Under the pieces are notes generated by a model that did not search any database, was not told the origin of the DNA, and saw only the letters and a list, made by a program, of their open reading frames with translations. Below, piece after piece: positions 15,643 through 24,576 of a stretch of 64,000 nucleotides of DNA. The number at the start of each line of letters is the position of its first letter. Position 1 is the first letter of the stretch. The DNA is taken from the NCBI RefSeq assembly GCF_003996965.1, contig NZ_QWDM01000004.1, positions 1 to 64,000 on the forward strand. The letters are read 5' to 3'. This stretch comes from Flavobacterium cupreum (GTDB lineage: Bacteria > Bacteroidota > Bacteroidia > Flavobacteriales > Flavobacteriaceae). Both the position numbers and the translations under genes were made by a program.

Positions 15643-16527
15643 ATGAAAGTAGCCATTTACGGACAATATTATCAAAACAGTACCGAGCCTATCATAAAAG
15701 ATATTTTCTCGTTTTTCCATTCGAATCATGTTGAGATGGTCATTGAAGAAAATTTCCTGAAGATGCTTTATGAAAAGGAGCTCGTCAACAATGACTACAC
15801 GACTTTTTCACAGAGTACTTCTTTAGATGATAGCTTTGAAATGTTGATTAGTATTGGAGGTGACGGAACTATCCTGAGAGCTGCCACCCTGGTTCGTAAT
15901 TCGGGCGTTCCTATTCTCGGAATTAACGCAGGACGCTTAGGATTTCTGGCTACAGTACAAAAGGAAAACATTGACAGCTTTTTGCAATTCGTAATCGATA
16001 AAAACTACACCACCTCAGAAAGAACATTGTTGAGTTTGACCTGTGAACCGGAAAACGATGCAATTGCAGAAATGAATTTTGCCATGAACGAAGTTACCGT
16101 CAGCAGAAAAGACACCACCTCGATGATTACTGTCGAAACGTACCTGAACAATGAATATTTAAATTCTTACTGGGCTGACGGATTAATCATATCGACACCA
16201 ACAGGATCTACAGGATATTCCTTAAGCTGTGGAGGCCCGTTATTAACGCCCGACGTAAAAAGCCTGGTCATTACACCAATTGCCCCTCACAACTTAACCG
16301 CAAGACCACTTGTTATCCCGGACGACACCGAGGTAAAACTTCGCGTTTCGGGAAGAGAAGACCAATATCTGGTTTCGCTTGATTCCAGGATTTCTTCCGT
16401 AAAAAACGAATCCATCCTCACGATTAAAAAAACAGATTTTAAAATAAAAATGGTTGAAATTCCAGGCGAAACTTTCCTGAAAACCTTAAGAAATAAATTG
16501 CTTTGGGGAGAAGATAAGAGAAATTAA
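15643..16527 (+). CDS. nadK: NAD kinase
   Basis: NadK phosphorylates NAD to NADP using ATP. I chose ATG at 15643 (294 aa); a TTG 15 bp upstream is possible but less likely. The GGDGT motif lies at residues 72-76. It is followed by GINAGRLGFLA, and the ADGLIISTPTGSTGYSLSCGGP motif of the diacylglycerol-kinase-like fold is intact. It is upstream of DUF6089-uppS-bamA on the same strand. Confidence 0.95.
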   Translation: MKVAIYGQYYQNSTEPIIKDIFSFFHSNHVEMVIEENFLKMLYEKELVNNDYTTFSQSTSLDDSFEMLISIGGDGTILRAATLVRNSGVPILGINAGRLGFLATVQKENIDSFLQFVIDKNYTTSERTLLSLTCEPENDAIAEMNFAMNEVTVSRKDTTSMITVETYLNNEYLNSYWADGLIISTPTGSTGYSLSCGGPLLTPDVKSLVITPIAPHNLTARPLVIPDDTEVKLRVSGREDQYLVSLDSRISSVKNESILTIKKTDFKIKMVEIPGETFLKTLRNKLLWGEDKRN

Positions 16528-16674
16528 TCTCTTTTCTGATTCGCAGCTATACGATTATAGTACTTTTTCCCGTTCTGCCTGTAGTGAATCTTCATTAAAT
16601 GTCTCAAAATCATAATGTAAATTGAAAAAAAAGCACATTTAACTAAACAAACGTTGATTCGTATTGATAATTAT

Positions 16675-16682
16675 TATATTTG
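16675..16682 (+). promoter_or_regulatory. Promoter of the DUF6089-uppS-bamA operon
   Basis: TATATTTG fits the -7 consensus. A TTG at 16654-16656 lies 18 bp upstream, as expected for the -33 element of Bacteroidota promoters. Confidence 0.6.
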
Positions 16683-16700
16683 CACGCAATTTTTAATTAA

Positions 16701-17384
16701 ATGAAGAAAATTTTTAATTTATTGTTATGTTTTTTCCCCTTCATTACACTGAACGCTCAAATACATGAGATCGGTGTTTTCCTTGGCGGAAGTAACTTTG
16801 TTGGTGACGTAGGAAATACAAGTTATGTTTCTCCTGAGAAACCGGCATTTGGTATTTTGTATAAGTGGAACAAAAGCCCGCGCCATTCCTATCGCTTCTC
16901 GTATACACAATCCGGCATTACCGGAAACGATCTTGATTCGGAAGAGACGGGACGCAGCAGAAGAGGTTACAGGTTCAAAAACAACATTAAAGAACTTTCT
17001 GCCGGCCTAGAATTTAATTTCTTCGATTTTAATCTTCATGATTACCATCCAAAAATTACACCTTATATATATTCGGGATTGAGTTTCTTTACTTTTGATG
17101 AATTATATGTATTAGGGGGAAAAACGATAAAGGATAAAAATTCGAACTCCATTGCTATACCTATAATATTAGGTATAAAATCGAATATAACTCCTAATTT
17201 AATTTTAGGAGCTGAAGTGGGTGCCCGCTATACGTTTACGGATAATATTGACGGAAGTAATCCGGATAATGAAAGCTTAGCGCTTCGACGTTTTGGAAAT
17301 TTAAATAATAATGACTGGTATGTCTTTTCAGGTATCACTTTAACTTATACCTTTGGACAAAAACCTTGCTATTGCGCAGAATAA
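16701..17384 (+). CDS. DUF6089-type outer-membrane barrel protein
   Basis: The 227-aa protein has a signal peptide (KKIFNLLLCFFPFITLNAQ). The mature part alternates aromatic and small residues and looks like an eight-strand beta barrel of the DUF6089 group (IGVFLGGSNFVGDVGNTSY, then FGILYKWNK). The C-terminus ends in GITLTYTFGQKPCYC. Relatives occur next to uppS and bamA in many Flavobacteriia, pointing to an outer-membrane role. It ends 4 bp before the uppS start codon. Confidence 0.8.
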   Translation: MKKIFNLLLCFFPFITLNAQIHEIGVFLGGSNFVGDVGNTSYVSPEKPAFGILYKWNKSPRHSYRFSYTQSGITGNDLDSEETGRSRRGYRFKNNIKELSAGLEFNFFDFNLHDYHPKITPYIYSGLSFFTFDELYVLGGKTIKDKNSNSIAIPIILGIKSNITPNLILGAEVGARYTFTDNIDGSNPDNESLALRRFGNLNNNDWYVFSGITLTYTFGQKPCYCAE

Positions 17385-17388
17385 TAAA

Positions 17389-18129
17389 ATGAACTTACTA
17401 GACTCTATAGATCAAACAAATTTACCCAAACATCTGGCCATTATCATGGACGGAAATGGCCGTTGGGCCAAACAACAAGGTTTTTTAAGGGCATTTGGCC
17501 ATGAAAACGGGACAAAATCCGTAAAAAAAACGATTACAACCTGTGCCAAACTGGGCATTGAGTATTTAACCCTGTATGCTTTTTCAACAGAAAACTGGAA
17601 TCGTCCTAAACTCGAAGTTGAAGCACTGATGAAAATACTAATCAATTCCTTAAAAAAAGAGCTGGTTACTTTGCAGGAAAACAACATCAGACTAAATGCT
17701 ATCGGTAATCTTGACAAATTACCAAAATCGGCTCAAAAAGAACTTTTGGATGTTATTGAAAAAACAAAAAACAATACACGTCTTACGCTAACGCTGGCTT
17801 TAAGTTACGGATCACGAGAAGAATTGGTAAATGCTGTGAGAATCATCAGTGATAAAGTTAAAAATAATATAATTTCAATAGACACTATTGACGATTCAAT
17901 TATAAATGAGCATCTTTACACGCAAAATTTACCCGACGTAGATTTATTAATACGAACAAGTGGAGAACATAGAATAAGTAACTTTTTGCTCTGGCAGATT
18001 GCCTATGCAGAATTATATTTTACTAATGTCTTGTGGCCAGACTTTAAAGACCAGGATTTATATGAGGCTATTATTAGTTATCAAAAAAGAGAACGTAGAT
18101 TTGGAAAAACCAGTGAACAAATTAAATAA
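17389..18129 (+). CDS. uppS: Undecaprenyl diphosphate synthase
   Basis: UppS extends farnesyl diphosphate with isopentenyl units to make the lipid carrier for peptidoglycan and O-antigen. I start it at ATG 17389 (246 aa), not at an upstream TTG. The catalytic Asp is in HLAIIMDGNGRWAK. Further signatures are YAFSTENWNRP and the C-terminal LLIRTSGEHRISNFLLWQ and YAELYFT motifs with the RISNFL arginine-serine pair. It overlaps or abuts bamA downstream, which suggests coupled translation. Confidence 0.96.
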   Translation: MNLLDSIDQTNLPKHLAIIMDGNGRWAKQQGFLRAFGHENGTKSVKKTITTCAKLGIEYLTLYAFSTENWNRPKLEVEALMKILINSLKKELVTLQENNIRLNAIGNLDKLPKSAQKELLDVIEKTKNNTRLTLTLALSYGSREELVNAVRIISDKVKNNIISIDTIDDSIINEHLYTQNLPDVDLLIRTSGEHRISNFLLWQIAYAELYFTNVLWPDFKDQDLYEAIISYQKRERRFGKTSEQIK

Positions 18130-18136
18130 TTTTTTA

Positions 18137-20812
18137 GTGTTACAAAAAAGAATAAAAATAGTCCTTACCCTACTTGTTTTGGGGAGTTTTTCACAAATAA
18201 AAGCACAAGATAAAGTTCCTTTTGATCAGGGAAAAAAATATATTCTTGCTAAAGTCTCTGTCGTTGGTAAAATAAGCTTCAATGAACAAACTGTTGTTAC
18301 TTTTTCGGGGCTTCAAAAAGGACAGGAAATAACTGTTCCCGGAGAAGAAATCAGTGGTGCCATTAAAAAATTAGGCAAACTTGGCCTGTTTGATGAAATT
18401 GCTTTTTATGTAAATAAAGTCGAGAACGACAGTATTTACCTGGACCTTGATATCATTGAACTTCCGAAACTAAATGAAGTTAAATTTGTTGGTATTAAAA
18501 AGAGCAAAGTAGAAGGACTTATTAAGGATAACAATTTGACCAAAAGCAAAATTGTAAACGAAAACTTAATTACAACTACCAAAAATTACATCGAAAATAA
18601 ATATAAAAAAGATGGATTTTACAACACCAAAGTTACTATAACAACTACTCCGGATACCACTTCAGGAAATCAGGTGAATATGCTTGTAAGAGTAGACAAG
18701 GGTGATAAAGTAAAAATCAGCAGTATCGATTTCATTGGCAATACACAGCTTACGGATAACAAACTAAGGGCTGCCATGAAGGATACGAAGCAGAAAAATG
18801 TACTTCGCATTTTAAAATCTTCAAAGTTTATTCCTGAAAAATACAAAACCGACTTAGAAAAAGTAATCGCTACCTATAAAGAAAAAGGATATCGCGATGC
18901 CCGTATTATTTATGACTCTGTTACTTATAACAAAGACAAAAATATGCTTGCCATTAAGATTAAAATGGAAGAAGGAAACAAATACTATTTCGGAAATATT
19001 AAATTTTTAGGAAATACAGTTTACTCTGATCAGTTGCTGAACCGTTACTTAGGTATTAAAAAAGGAGAAGTTTACAACGGTGTCCTTCTTGAAAAAAGAA
19101 TTGCCGACAAAACAAAACCGGATGCGGAAGATATTACCAATTTATATCAGAACAACGGTTATTTATTTTCGAACATCAATGCTGTAGAAGTAAAAACAGT
19201 AAATGATACTATCGATTTTGAAATCAGAGTTACAGAAGGTCCTATCGCCTATTTTAATAAAATAACGGTTGTTGGAAACGACAAAACAAATGACCACGTA
19301 ATTTACCGTGAGCTCCGAACTAAGCCAGGCGAAAAATACAGTAAAGAACAACTGGTACGAACCATTCGTGAAATCGGACAATTAGGATTCTTTGATCCTG
19401 AAGCGATCGATCCGAAATTCAAAAATGTAGATGCCGGTGCAGGAACTGTTGACATTGAATACAATGTTATTGAAAAAGGATCCAGCCAGGTTGAACTTCA
19501 GGGAGGTTATGGCGGTGGAGGTTTCATTGGGACCTTAGGATTATCATTTAACAATTTCTCGGCACGAAATATATTCAAAAAAGAAGCCTACAAACCATTA
19601 CCTATGGGAGATGGTCAAAAAGTTTCACTTCGTTTACAGGGAAGTACTTACTTCCAAACGTACAGTGTATCGTTTTCAGAGCCCTGGTTTGGAGGAAAAA
19701 AACCGGTACAATTTAGTTCTTCTATATCGTACAGTAAACAATACTTAAACAATTATGTTACCAGAGATGTAGATAAAAGCAAAAGTTTTAACATCCTGAC
19801 TTTACAAGTTGGTCTTGCAAAAAGACTTACTGTGCCGGATGATTACTTCGTACTATCACAATCTATAAGTTACCAGCATTATGATCTGAACAATTATAAT
19901 ACAGGATTGTTTACCTTTGGTAACGGAGCGTCAAGAAATTTAGCGTACACGATCGGAATTTCAAGAAGTAATAAAGGGGTTAACCCGATATTCCCGACTT
20001 ATGGTTCGGAGTTTAGTATTTCTGCAAAAGTTACACCTCCGTATTCATTATTTAATGGTATTGATTATTCAAAACTGGGAGATCAGAAAGAATATAAAAG
20101 AACCGCTGATGCAGATGCGACTCAAGGTGATGCAAATGGTATAGTGATCAGAAAAGGGGATTATCTTGATGCAAACGGAAATAAAGTAAACACGTTTCAG
20201 GAAGCTGCTGCAGATCCTGCAAAAGTAGATCAGAAAAAATACAATTGGTTAGAATACTATAAAGTTAAGTTTAAAGCAGACTGGTATACTAAAGTGTATG
20301 GCAAGTTGGTTTTAAGAACATTAACCGAGTTCGGTTTCTTAGGAGCCTACGACCAGTCAAGAGGTTTAGTGCCATTTGAGCGTTTCTATTTAGGAGGTGA
20401 TGGTATGGCCAATTATTCAATGGACGGTAGAGAGACTATCCAGTTAAGAGGTTATCCAAACAATTCATTGACACCAATTATTGAAGACAAAACAGATTCT
20501 AGATACGGACAACAAATTGGAGCAACAATTTATAATAAATTCTCCATGGAGTTAAGATATCCAATTACGCTAAAATCATCGGCATCTATTTATGCATTGA
20601 CGTTTTTAGAAGCAGGTTCATCTTATCCAACGTTTAAAGATTATAATCCATTTGATCTGAATCGTTCAGCTGGTGTTGGTTTACGTGTATTTATGCCGGC
20701 ATTTGGATTACTGGGTATTGATTTCGGTTATGGTTTCGATGCTCTACCAGGATCTGTTACCAATAAAGCAAATGGTTGGGAAACACACTTTATCATTGGA
20801 CAACAATTTTAG
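18137..20812 (+). CDS. bamA: Outer-membrane assembly factor BamA
   Basis: BamA folds and inserts beta-barrel proteins into the outer membrane. There is no ATG near the frame start; I use GTG at 18137, which gives a clean signal peptide (VLQKRIKIVLTLLVLGSFSQIKAQ). GTG at 18113 or TTG at 18101, overlapping uppS, are alternatives. The N-terminal half has five POTRA domains (for example VRVDKGDKVKISSIDFIGNTQ). The C-terminal half is the Omp85 16-strand barrel, with the conserved FYLGGDGM region near residue 745 and a terminal phenylalanine (HFIIGQQF). Two OmpH-type chaperone genes follow directly. Confidence 0.95.
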   Translation: MLQKRIKIVLTLLVLGSFSQIKAQDKVPFDQGKKYILAKVSVVGKISFNEQTVVTFSGLQKGQEITVPGEEISGAIKKLGKLGLFDEIAFYVNKVENDSIYLDLDIIELPKLNEVKFVGIKKSKVEGLIKDNNLTKSKIVNENLITTTKNYIENKYKKDGFYNTKVTITTTPDTTSGNQVNMLVRVDKGDKVKISSIDFIGNTQLTDNKLRAAMKDTKQKNVLRILKSSKFIPEKYKTDLEKVIATYKEKGYRDARIIYDSVTYNKDKNMLAIKIKMEEGNKYYFGNIKFLGNTVYSDQLLNRYLGIKKGEVYNGVLLEKRIADKTKPDAEDITNLYQNNGYLFSNINAVEVKTVNDTIDFEIRVTEGPIAYFNKITVVGNDKTNDHVIYRELRTKPGEKYSKEQLVRTIREIGQLGFFDPEAIDPKFKNVDAGAGTVDIEYNVIEKGSSQVELQGGYGGGGFIGTLGLSFNNFSARNIFKKEAYKPLPMGDGQKVSLRLQGSTYFQTYSVSFSEPWFGGKKPVQFSSSISYSKQYLNNYVTRDVDKSKSFNILTLQVGLAKRLTVPDDYFVLSQSISYQHYDLNNYNTGLFTFGNGASRNLAYTIGISRSNKGVNPIFPTYGSEFSISAKVTPPYSLFNGIDYSKLGDQKEYKRTADADATQGDANGIVIRKGDYLDANGNKVNTFQEAAADPAKVDQKKYNWLEYYKVKFKADWYTKVYGKLVLRTLTEFGFLGAYDQSRGLVPFERFYLGGDGMANYSMDGRETIQLRGYPNNSLTPIIEDKTDSRYGQQIGATIYNKFSMELRYPITLKSSASIYALTFLEAGSSYPTFKDYNPFDLNRSAGVGLRVFMPAFGLLGIDFGYGFDALPGSVTNKANGWETHFIIGQQF

Positions 20813-20854
20813 AGAAATAACGTTTGGTTAAAAATCATCAAATAAAGTTATGTT

Positions 20855-21853
20855 ATGAGAAGACAATTTTTATTTATATTTTTAGCCTTGATTGTAGCTA
20901 ATACAAGTCAGGCACAGACAAGATCGACAAGGATTGGCTACATAGATATGGAATATATCTTAGAAAATGTCTCTGATTATAAAGAAGCAACAGCCCAATT
21001 GGAGCTAAAAGCTCAAAAATGGAAACAAGAAATTGAATCCAAAAAATTAGAAATCAATACGCTTAAGGAAAATCTTAAAGCCGAAAAAGCTTTACTGACC
21101 AAAGAGCTGATTGACGAAAGAGAAACGGAAATTAAGTTTCTGGAAACAGAAATGTTAGATTATCAGCAAAAGCAATTTGGAGCTGACGGAAATTTAATCC
21201 GACATAAAACTGCTTTGGCAAAACCAATTCAGGATCAGGTTTTCACAGCCGTTCAGGATATTGCTGAGGCCAAAAATTATGATTTTGTTTTTGATAAATC
21301 CGCTGATTTGACAATGCTTTTCAGCAACAAAAGATTCGACATCAGTGATCAGGTTATTCGTGTCTTAAACAGAACCGATAAACGTGAACAACTGACAAAA
21401 AAACAGCTGAAAGAGCAGGAAGCAAAAGAAAACATTGAAAATGCGATTGATGAAAATCCTGCACTGAAAGACAGACAGAAAGTACTGGATGACAGAAAAG
21501 CCGCAAGGGAAAAATTAATCCAGGACAGAAAACTCGAACAGGAAGCAAAGAAAAAAGAATACGACGATAAACGAAAAGCAATAGCAGCAGAAAGAGAAGC
21601 CCGAAAAAATGGCACGGTTTCTGAACCAGCTAAAACAGACGGCACTACTGCTAAGCCGGTTGAGACAACAGAGCCAAAAACAACAACTGTTGAACCACCA
21701 GCGACCAGCAGCAAAGCAGAAGAAAGACAAAAGCTTTTCGAACAGCGTAAAAAGGAATTGGAAGAAAGGAAAAAGAAGATTTTAGAAGAAAGAGAAGCGG
21801 CTAAAAAAGCAAAAGAAGCCGAAACACAAAAAACAAATACGACCAATAATTAA
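20855..21853 (+). CDS. OmpH/Skp-family periplasmic chaperone, long form
   Basis: The protein has a signal peptide (RRQFLFIFLALIVANTSQAQ). An OmpH domain at about residues 25-170 opens with TRIGYIDMEYILENVSDY and has a long coiled coil, followed by the FVFDKSADLTMLFSNKRFDISDQV tip-base segment. Skp-type trimers hold unfolded outer-membrane proteins. The last 150 residues are unusual: a Lys/Glu-rich, highly charged helix repeated with ERQKLFEQRKKELEERKK and interrupted by a Thr/Pro linker. The normal OmpH family length is about 160-200 aa, so this form carries a large C-terminal extension. The neighbouring gene is a short form. Confidence 0.9.
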   Translation: MRRQFLFIFLALIVANTSQAQTRSTRIGYIDMEYILENVSDYKEATAQLELKAQKWKQEIESKKLEINTLKENLKAEKALLTKELIDERETEIKFLETEMLDYQQKQFGADGNLIRHKTALAKPIQDQVFTAVQDIAEAKNYDFVFDKSADLTMLFSNKRFDISDQVIRVLNRTDKREQLTKKQLKEQEAKENIENAIDENPALKDRQKVLDDRKAAREKLIQDRKLEQEAKKKEYDDKRKAIAAEREARKNGTVSEPAKTDGTTAKPVETTEPKTTTVEPPATSSKAEERQKLFEQRKKELEERKKKILEEREAAKKAKEAETQKTNTTNN

Positions 21854-21867
21854 TTAATATTTTAAAA

Positions 21868-22371
21868 ATGATGAAACAAATCAAAACTTTACTAATTGCT
21901 GCTATTCTAATGTTAGGAGCGAGTAATTCAATGAACGCACAAGCTAAGGTAGCTCATGTTGATGTTAGCGAGATTATGTCGAAAATGCCTGCAATGCTTG
22001 ACGCTCAAAATCAACTACAAAAATTAAGTGGTACATATGATACTGAATACAAAAAAATGGTTGATGAATATCAGGTAAAAATTAAAAAGTACGAAGCTGA
22101 AGCTGCTACTGTAACTGAAGCTGTAAACGGTGACCGTTCTAAAGAAGTTCAGGACATGCAAAAAAGAATTGTTGACTATAGAGACAATGCGCAAAAAGAA
22201 CTACAACAAAAAGAAACTGATATCGTAAAACCATTAATGGAAAAAGTAAGAGCTTCTATCCAGAAAGTTGGAAAAGCGAAAGGTTTCCAATATGTATTAG
22301 ACGGTTCTACACTTTTATTAGCTGATGGTCCAAACATTACTGCTGATGTAAAAAAAGACTTAGGATTCTAA
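21868..22371 (+). CDS. OmpH/Skp-family periplasmic chaperone, short form
   Basis: The 167-aa protein has a signal peptide (KTLLIAAILMLGASNSMNAQ) and the standard OmpH/Skp domain: KVAHVDVSEIMSKMPAMLDA, a coiled-coil arm and the FQYVLDGSTLLLADGPNITADVKK segment. It is the second OmpH gene after bamA, 14 bp from the first, and is the normal Skp length. The two probably escort outer-membrane proteins to BamA. The gene ends at a strong terminator. Confidence 0.92.
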   Translation: MMKQIKTLLIAAILMLGASNSMNAQAKVAHVDVSEIMSKMPAMLDAQNQLQKLSGTYDTEYKKMVDEYQVKIKKYEAEAATVTEAVNGDRSKEVQDMQKRIVDYRDNAQKELQQKETDIVKPLMEKVRASIQKVGKAKGFQYVLDGSTLLLADGPNITADVKKDLGF

Positions 22372-22392
22372 GAGACACAAAATCTTTATTAT

Positions 22393-22430
22393 AAAAAACG
22401 GCTCAGCTTTTTAAGTGTGAGCCGTTTTTT
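22393..22430 (+). terminator. Intrinsic terminator after the bamA/ompH operon
   Basis: Perfect 13-bp arms AAAAAACGGCTCA and TGAGCCGTTTTTT (22393-22405, 22418-22430), with the T run at the end, 22 bp after the ompH stop codon. Confidence 0.9.
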
Positions 22431-22547
22431 ATTTTCCACAAAACTTCTGTAGTATCTCTATTTAAAAACAGATTCTAACCTGGTTTTTTATTTTGGTTTA
22501 ATACTATTTTATTTAAAATCCGGATTGTAGCGAAAGGTAGAAATATG

Positions 22548-22555
22548 TAACTTTG
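22548..22555 (+). promoter_or_regulatory. Promoter -7 element of murI, very close to its start codon
   Basis: TAACTTTG matches TAnnTTTG and is followed by only four bases before ATG 22560. Transcription would begin at or almost at the start codon, so murI mRNA may be leaderless. Confidence 0.5.
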
Positions 22556-22559
22556 TTGT

Positions 22560-23336
22560 ATGACGAATAACAATCCTATAGGCGTTTTTGATTCCGGCAT
22601 TGGAGGAACTTCCATCTGGAGCGCCATTCACGAACTGCTTCCGAACGAAAAAACAATTTATTTAGCCGATAGCAAAAATGCCCCTTATGGTCAGAGAACC
22701 AAAGAGGAAATTGTTGCCTTAAGTAAAAAAAATGTTGATTTTTTAATCGCAAGCAATTGCAAACTAATTGTGGTGGCCTGTAATACCGCTACTACAAATG
22801 CCATTCGTGAACTTCGTGAAGCATATGATATTCCTTTTATCGGAATTGAACCTGCCATAAAACCTGCCGCCAATAACTCCAAAACACAGGTTATAGGCAT
22901 TTTGGCTACACAGGGTACACTGAACAGTGAGTTATTCAACAAAACAGCCGAAATGTTCCAGAACACTACCATAATTGAACAGGTAGGTCACGGACTTGTT
23001 CAGCTTATTGAAGACGGTAATCTTAATTCACCGGAAATGACGCAATTGCTGGAAACCTACCTGCGACCAATGATCGATGCGAATATTGATTACCTGGTTT
23101 TGGGCTGCAGTCATTATCCGTACCTCATTCCACAGATTAAAAAAATCCTTCCTGAGCATATTCAGATTATAGATTCCGGAGAAGCCGTTGCCCGTCAGAC
23201 ACAAAATGTACTGCGCGAGAAAGCAGGTCTTTCGGACGGAGAAAAAAGTGAGCCTGTTTTTTATGTTAATTCAGACCCTTCCGTTTTAAACGATATCCTG
23301 GGAAATAAATATAAGGTGATAGAAAAGGATTTTTAA
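22560..23336 (+). CDS. murI: Glutamate racemase
   Basis: MurI interconverts L- and D-glutamate for peptidoglycan. The 258-aa length is standard. The first catalytic Cys lies in VVACNTATTNA and the second in VLGCSHYPYL, with the opening motif IGVFDSGIGGTSIW. It is the last gene of the rightward envelope run and converges with the outer-membrane barrel gene at 23341, leaving only 4 bp between the two stop codons. Confidence 0.96.
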   Translation: MTNNNPIGVFDSGIGGTSIWSAIHELLPNEKTIYLADSKNAPYGQRTKEEIVALSKKNVDFLIASNCKLIVVACNTATTNAIRELREAYDIPFIGIEPAIKPAANNSKTQVIGILATQGTLNSELFNKTAEMFQNTTIIEQVGHGLVQLIEDGNLNSPEMTQLLETYLRPMIDANIDYLVLGCSHYPYLIPQIKKILPEHIQIIDSGEAVARQTQNVLREKAGLSDGEKSEPVFYVNSDPSVLNDILGNKYKVIEKDF

Positions 23337-23340
23337 ATCC

Positions 23341-24576
23341 CTAATCAAATTTTCGCTTGACGAACCAAATTCCATCCAAAGATAAGTTGAGCGATAATTT
23401 GTGATAATTTTCTTTGATAAGGCCATCTGATACGCTCCCTCTCTGCCCATAGGAATATGAGATATTCAAAGCCGAAAAAGTATTCTCGATTGGCAGTGAA
23501 AGTCCGACGGAAATGGCCACATTGTTGACTCGTTTACCATCAACTTCGAGATAACCGGTGTCAAAATTTGCACCTGCTGAATATTGAATTTTATCCCAGT
23601 ACTTTCTCGTATCTTTTTTTGCCTTAAAGATAAGTCCCAACGCAAACCTGTCCTGATTTACAAAAGTTCCGAATAGCTCCGATTGATTCGTATCATTCCA
23701 AAGACTTTTTTCATAATCAAAGGTCATATTCAGATTGTTCCTGAAACGTTTGCTGATTCCTATACCAATTTCCAAGGGCAGATAATAATCATCAGCATCC
23801 GAAACCTGATTAGATTCAAAAATAGTTTCGATTTCATCAGTGATACTTTCGGCACTCTGCACCTTTGTAGCCTTTACCCTGCTGGGTGCTTTAAAAGTTG
23901 AAGCGATCGTAAAAGTCGAATCAATTTTATACTGGGCTCCCAAAGTGGCCCGCACGCCATGATAGCTTGTTTCTTTATGAATGGTGGTAAGGGAATTCGA
24001 AATCAGGTAACTCCTTTCATCTGTCGTATTTCCAAACAGCCATGTTGCAGAAAGACCTAATGAAACCTTATTCCCGAATCGGTATCCGTACGAAAAATCA
24101 AAATTATTTAATCCTCCTGAACCTGCTGCAGTTAAATAATACGATTCCTGACTGTTCTCGATAGGCAGTTTTAAATTAGAAATTTTAAATGCTGCACTGG
24201 AATACGGCCTCAAAGCAGCACTAAATCCCGAGTTTTTGGTTACCGGAAAAGCAAAAGCAATATGCGAAAACTGAAAATTATTCCTCTTTTCCGATCTTGA
24301 AGAACTCTGATAAGTAGTGGCTATCGCTTTTCCGCCAATATCAAACATAAAATGATTTAAAGGCATATATCCTAAAGAAGCAGGATTGAGGTTATTGATA
24401 AAATTTTCCGACGGCAGCGCTATTCCCGAAGATCCTATAGAAGGAATGGCACCAAAATCTGAATCATACAAACTGCCTAAACCATATAAGGAATAAGGCG
24501 AACTTGAAATACTTTGGGAGAATGAGCTCAGCGACATTAAAATGAAGCAACTAAAAAAAACTATTTTATTTTTCAT
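23341..24576 (-). CDS. Outer-membrane beta-barrel protein of unknown function
   Basis: The 411-aa protein has a signal peptide ending SLSSFS-QS and a mature part rich in alternating aromatic/glycine strands. The N-terminal SPYSLYGLGSLYDSDFGAIPSIGSSGIALPSENFINNLNPASLGYMPLNHF resembles the PorV/FadL-like outer-membrane entry of Bacteroidota: NPAS with a small Gly/Ser-rich loop. Long strand pairs follow to the end. It starts one base before the stop codon of the DUF4270 lipoprotein (24577), so it is co-transcribed with it. The function is unknown. Confidence 0.75.
   Translation of the reverse strand: MKNKIVFFSCFILMSLSSFSQSISSSPYSLYGLGSLYDSDFGAIPSIGSSGIALPSENFINNLNPASLGYMPLNHFMFDIGGKAIATTYQSSSRSEKRNNFQFSHIAFAFPVTKNSGFSAALRPYSSAAFKISNLKLPIENSQESYYLTAAGSGGLNNFDFSYGYRFGNKVSLGLSATWLFGNTTDERSYLISNSLTTIHKETSYHGVRATLGAQYKIDSTFTIASTFKAPSRVKATKVQSAESITDEIETIFESNQVSDADDYYLPLEIGIGISKRFRNNLNMTFDYEKSLWNDTNQSELFGTFVNQDRFALGLIFKAKKDTRKYWDKIQYSAGANFDTGYLEVDGKRVNNVAISVGLSLPIENTFSALNISYSYGQRGSVSDGLIKENYHKLSLNLSLDGIWFVKRKFD

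Noticed and set aside
21349..21846. A minus-strand frame of 165 codons in the ompH gene
   Set aside because: It is a shadow of the Lys/Glu-rich coding strand, giving a Ser/Phe-rich translation.
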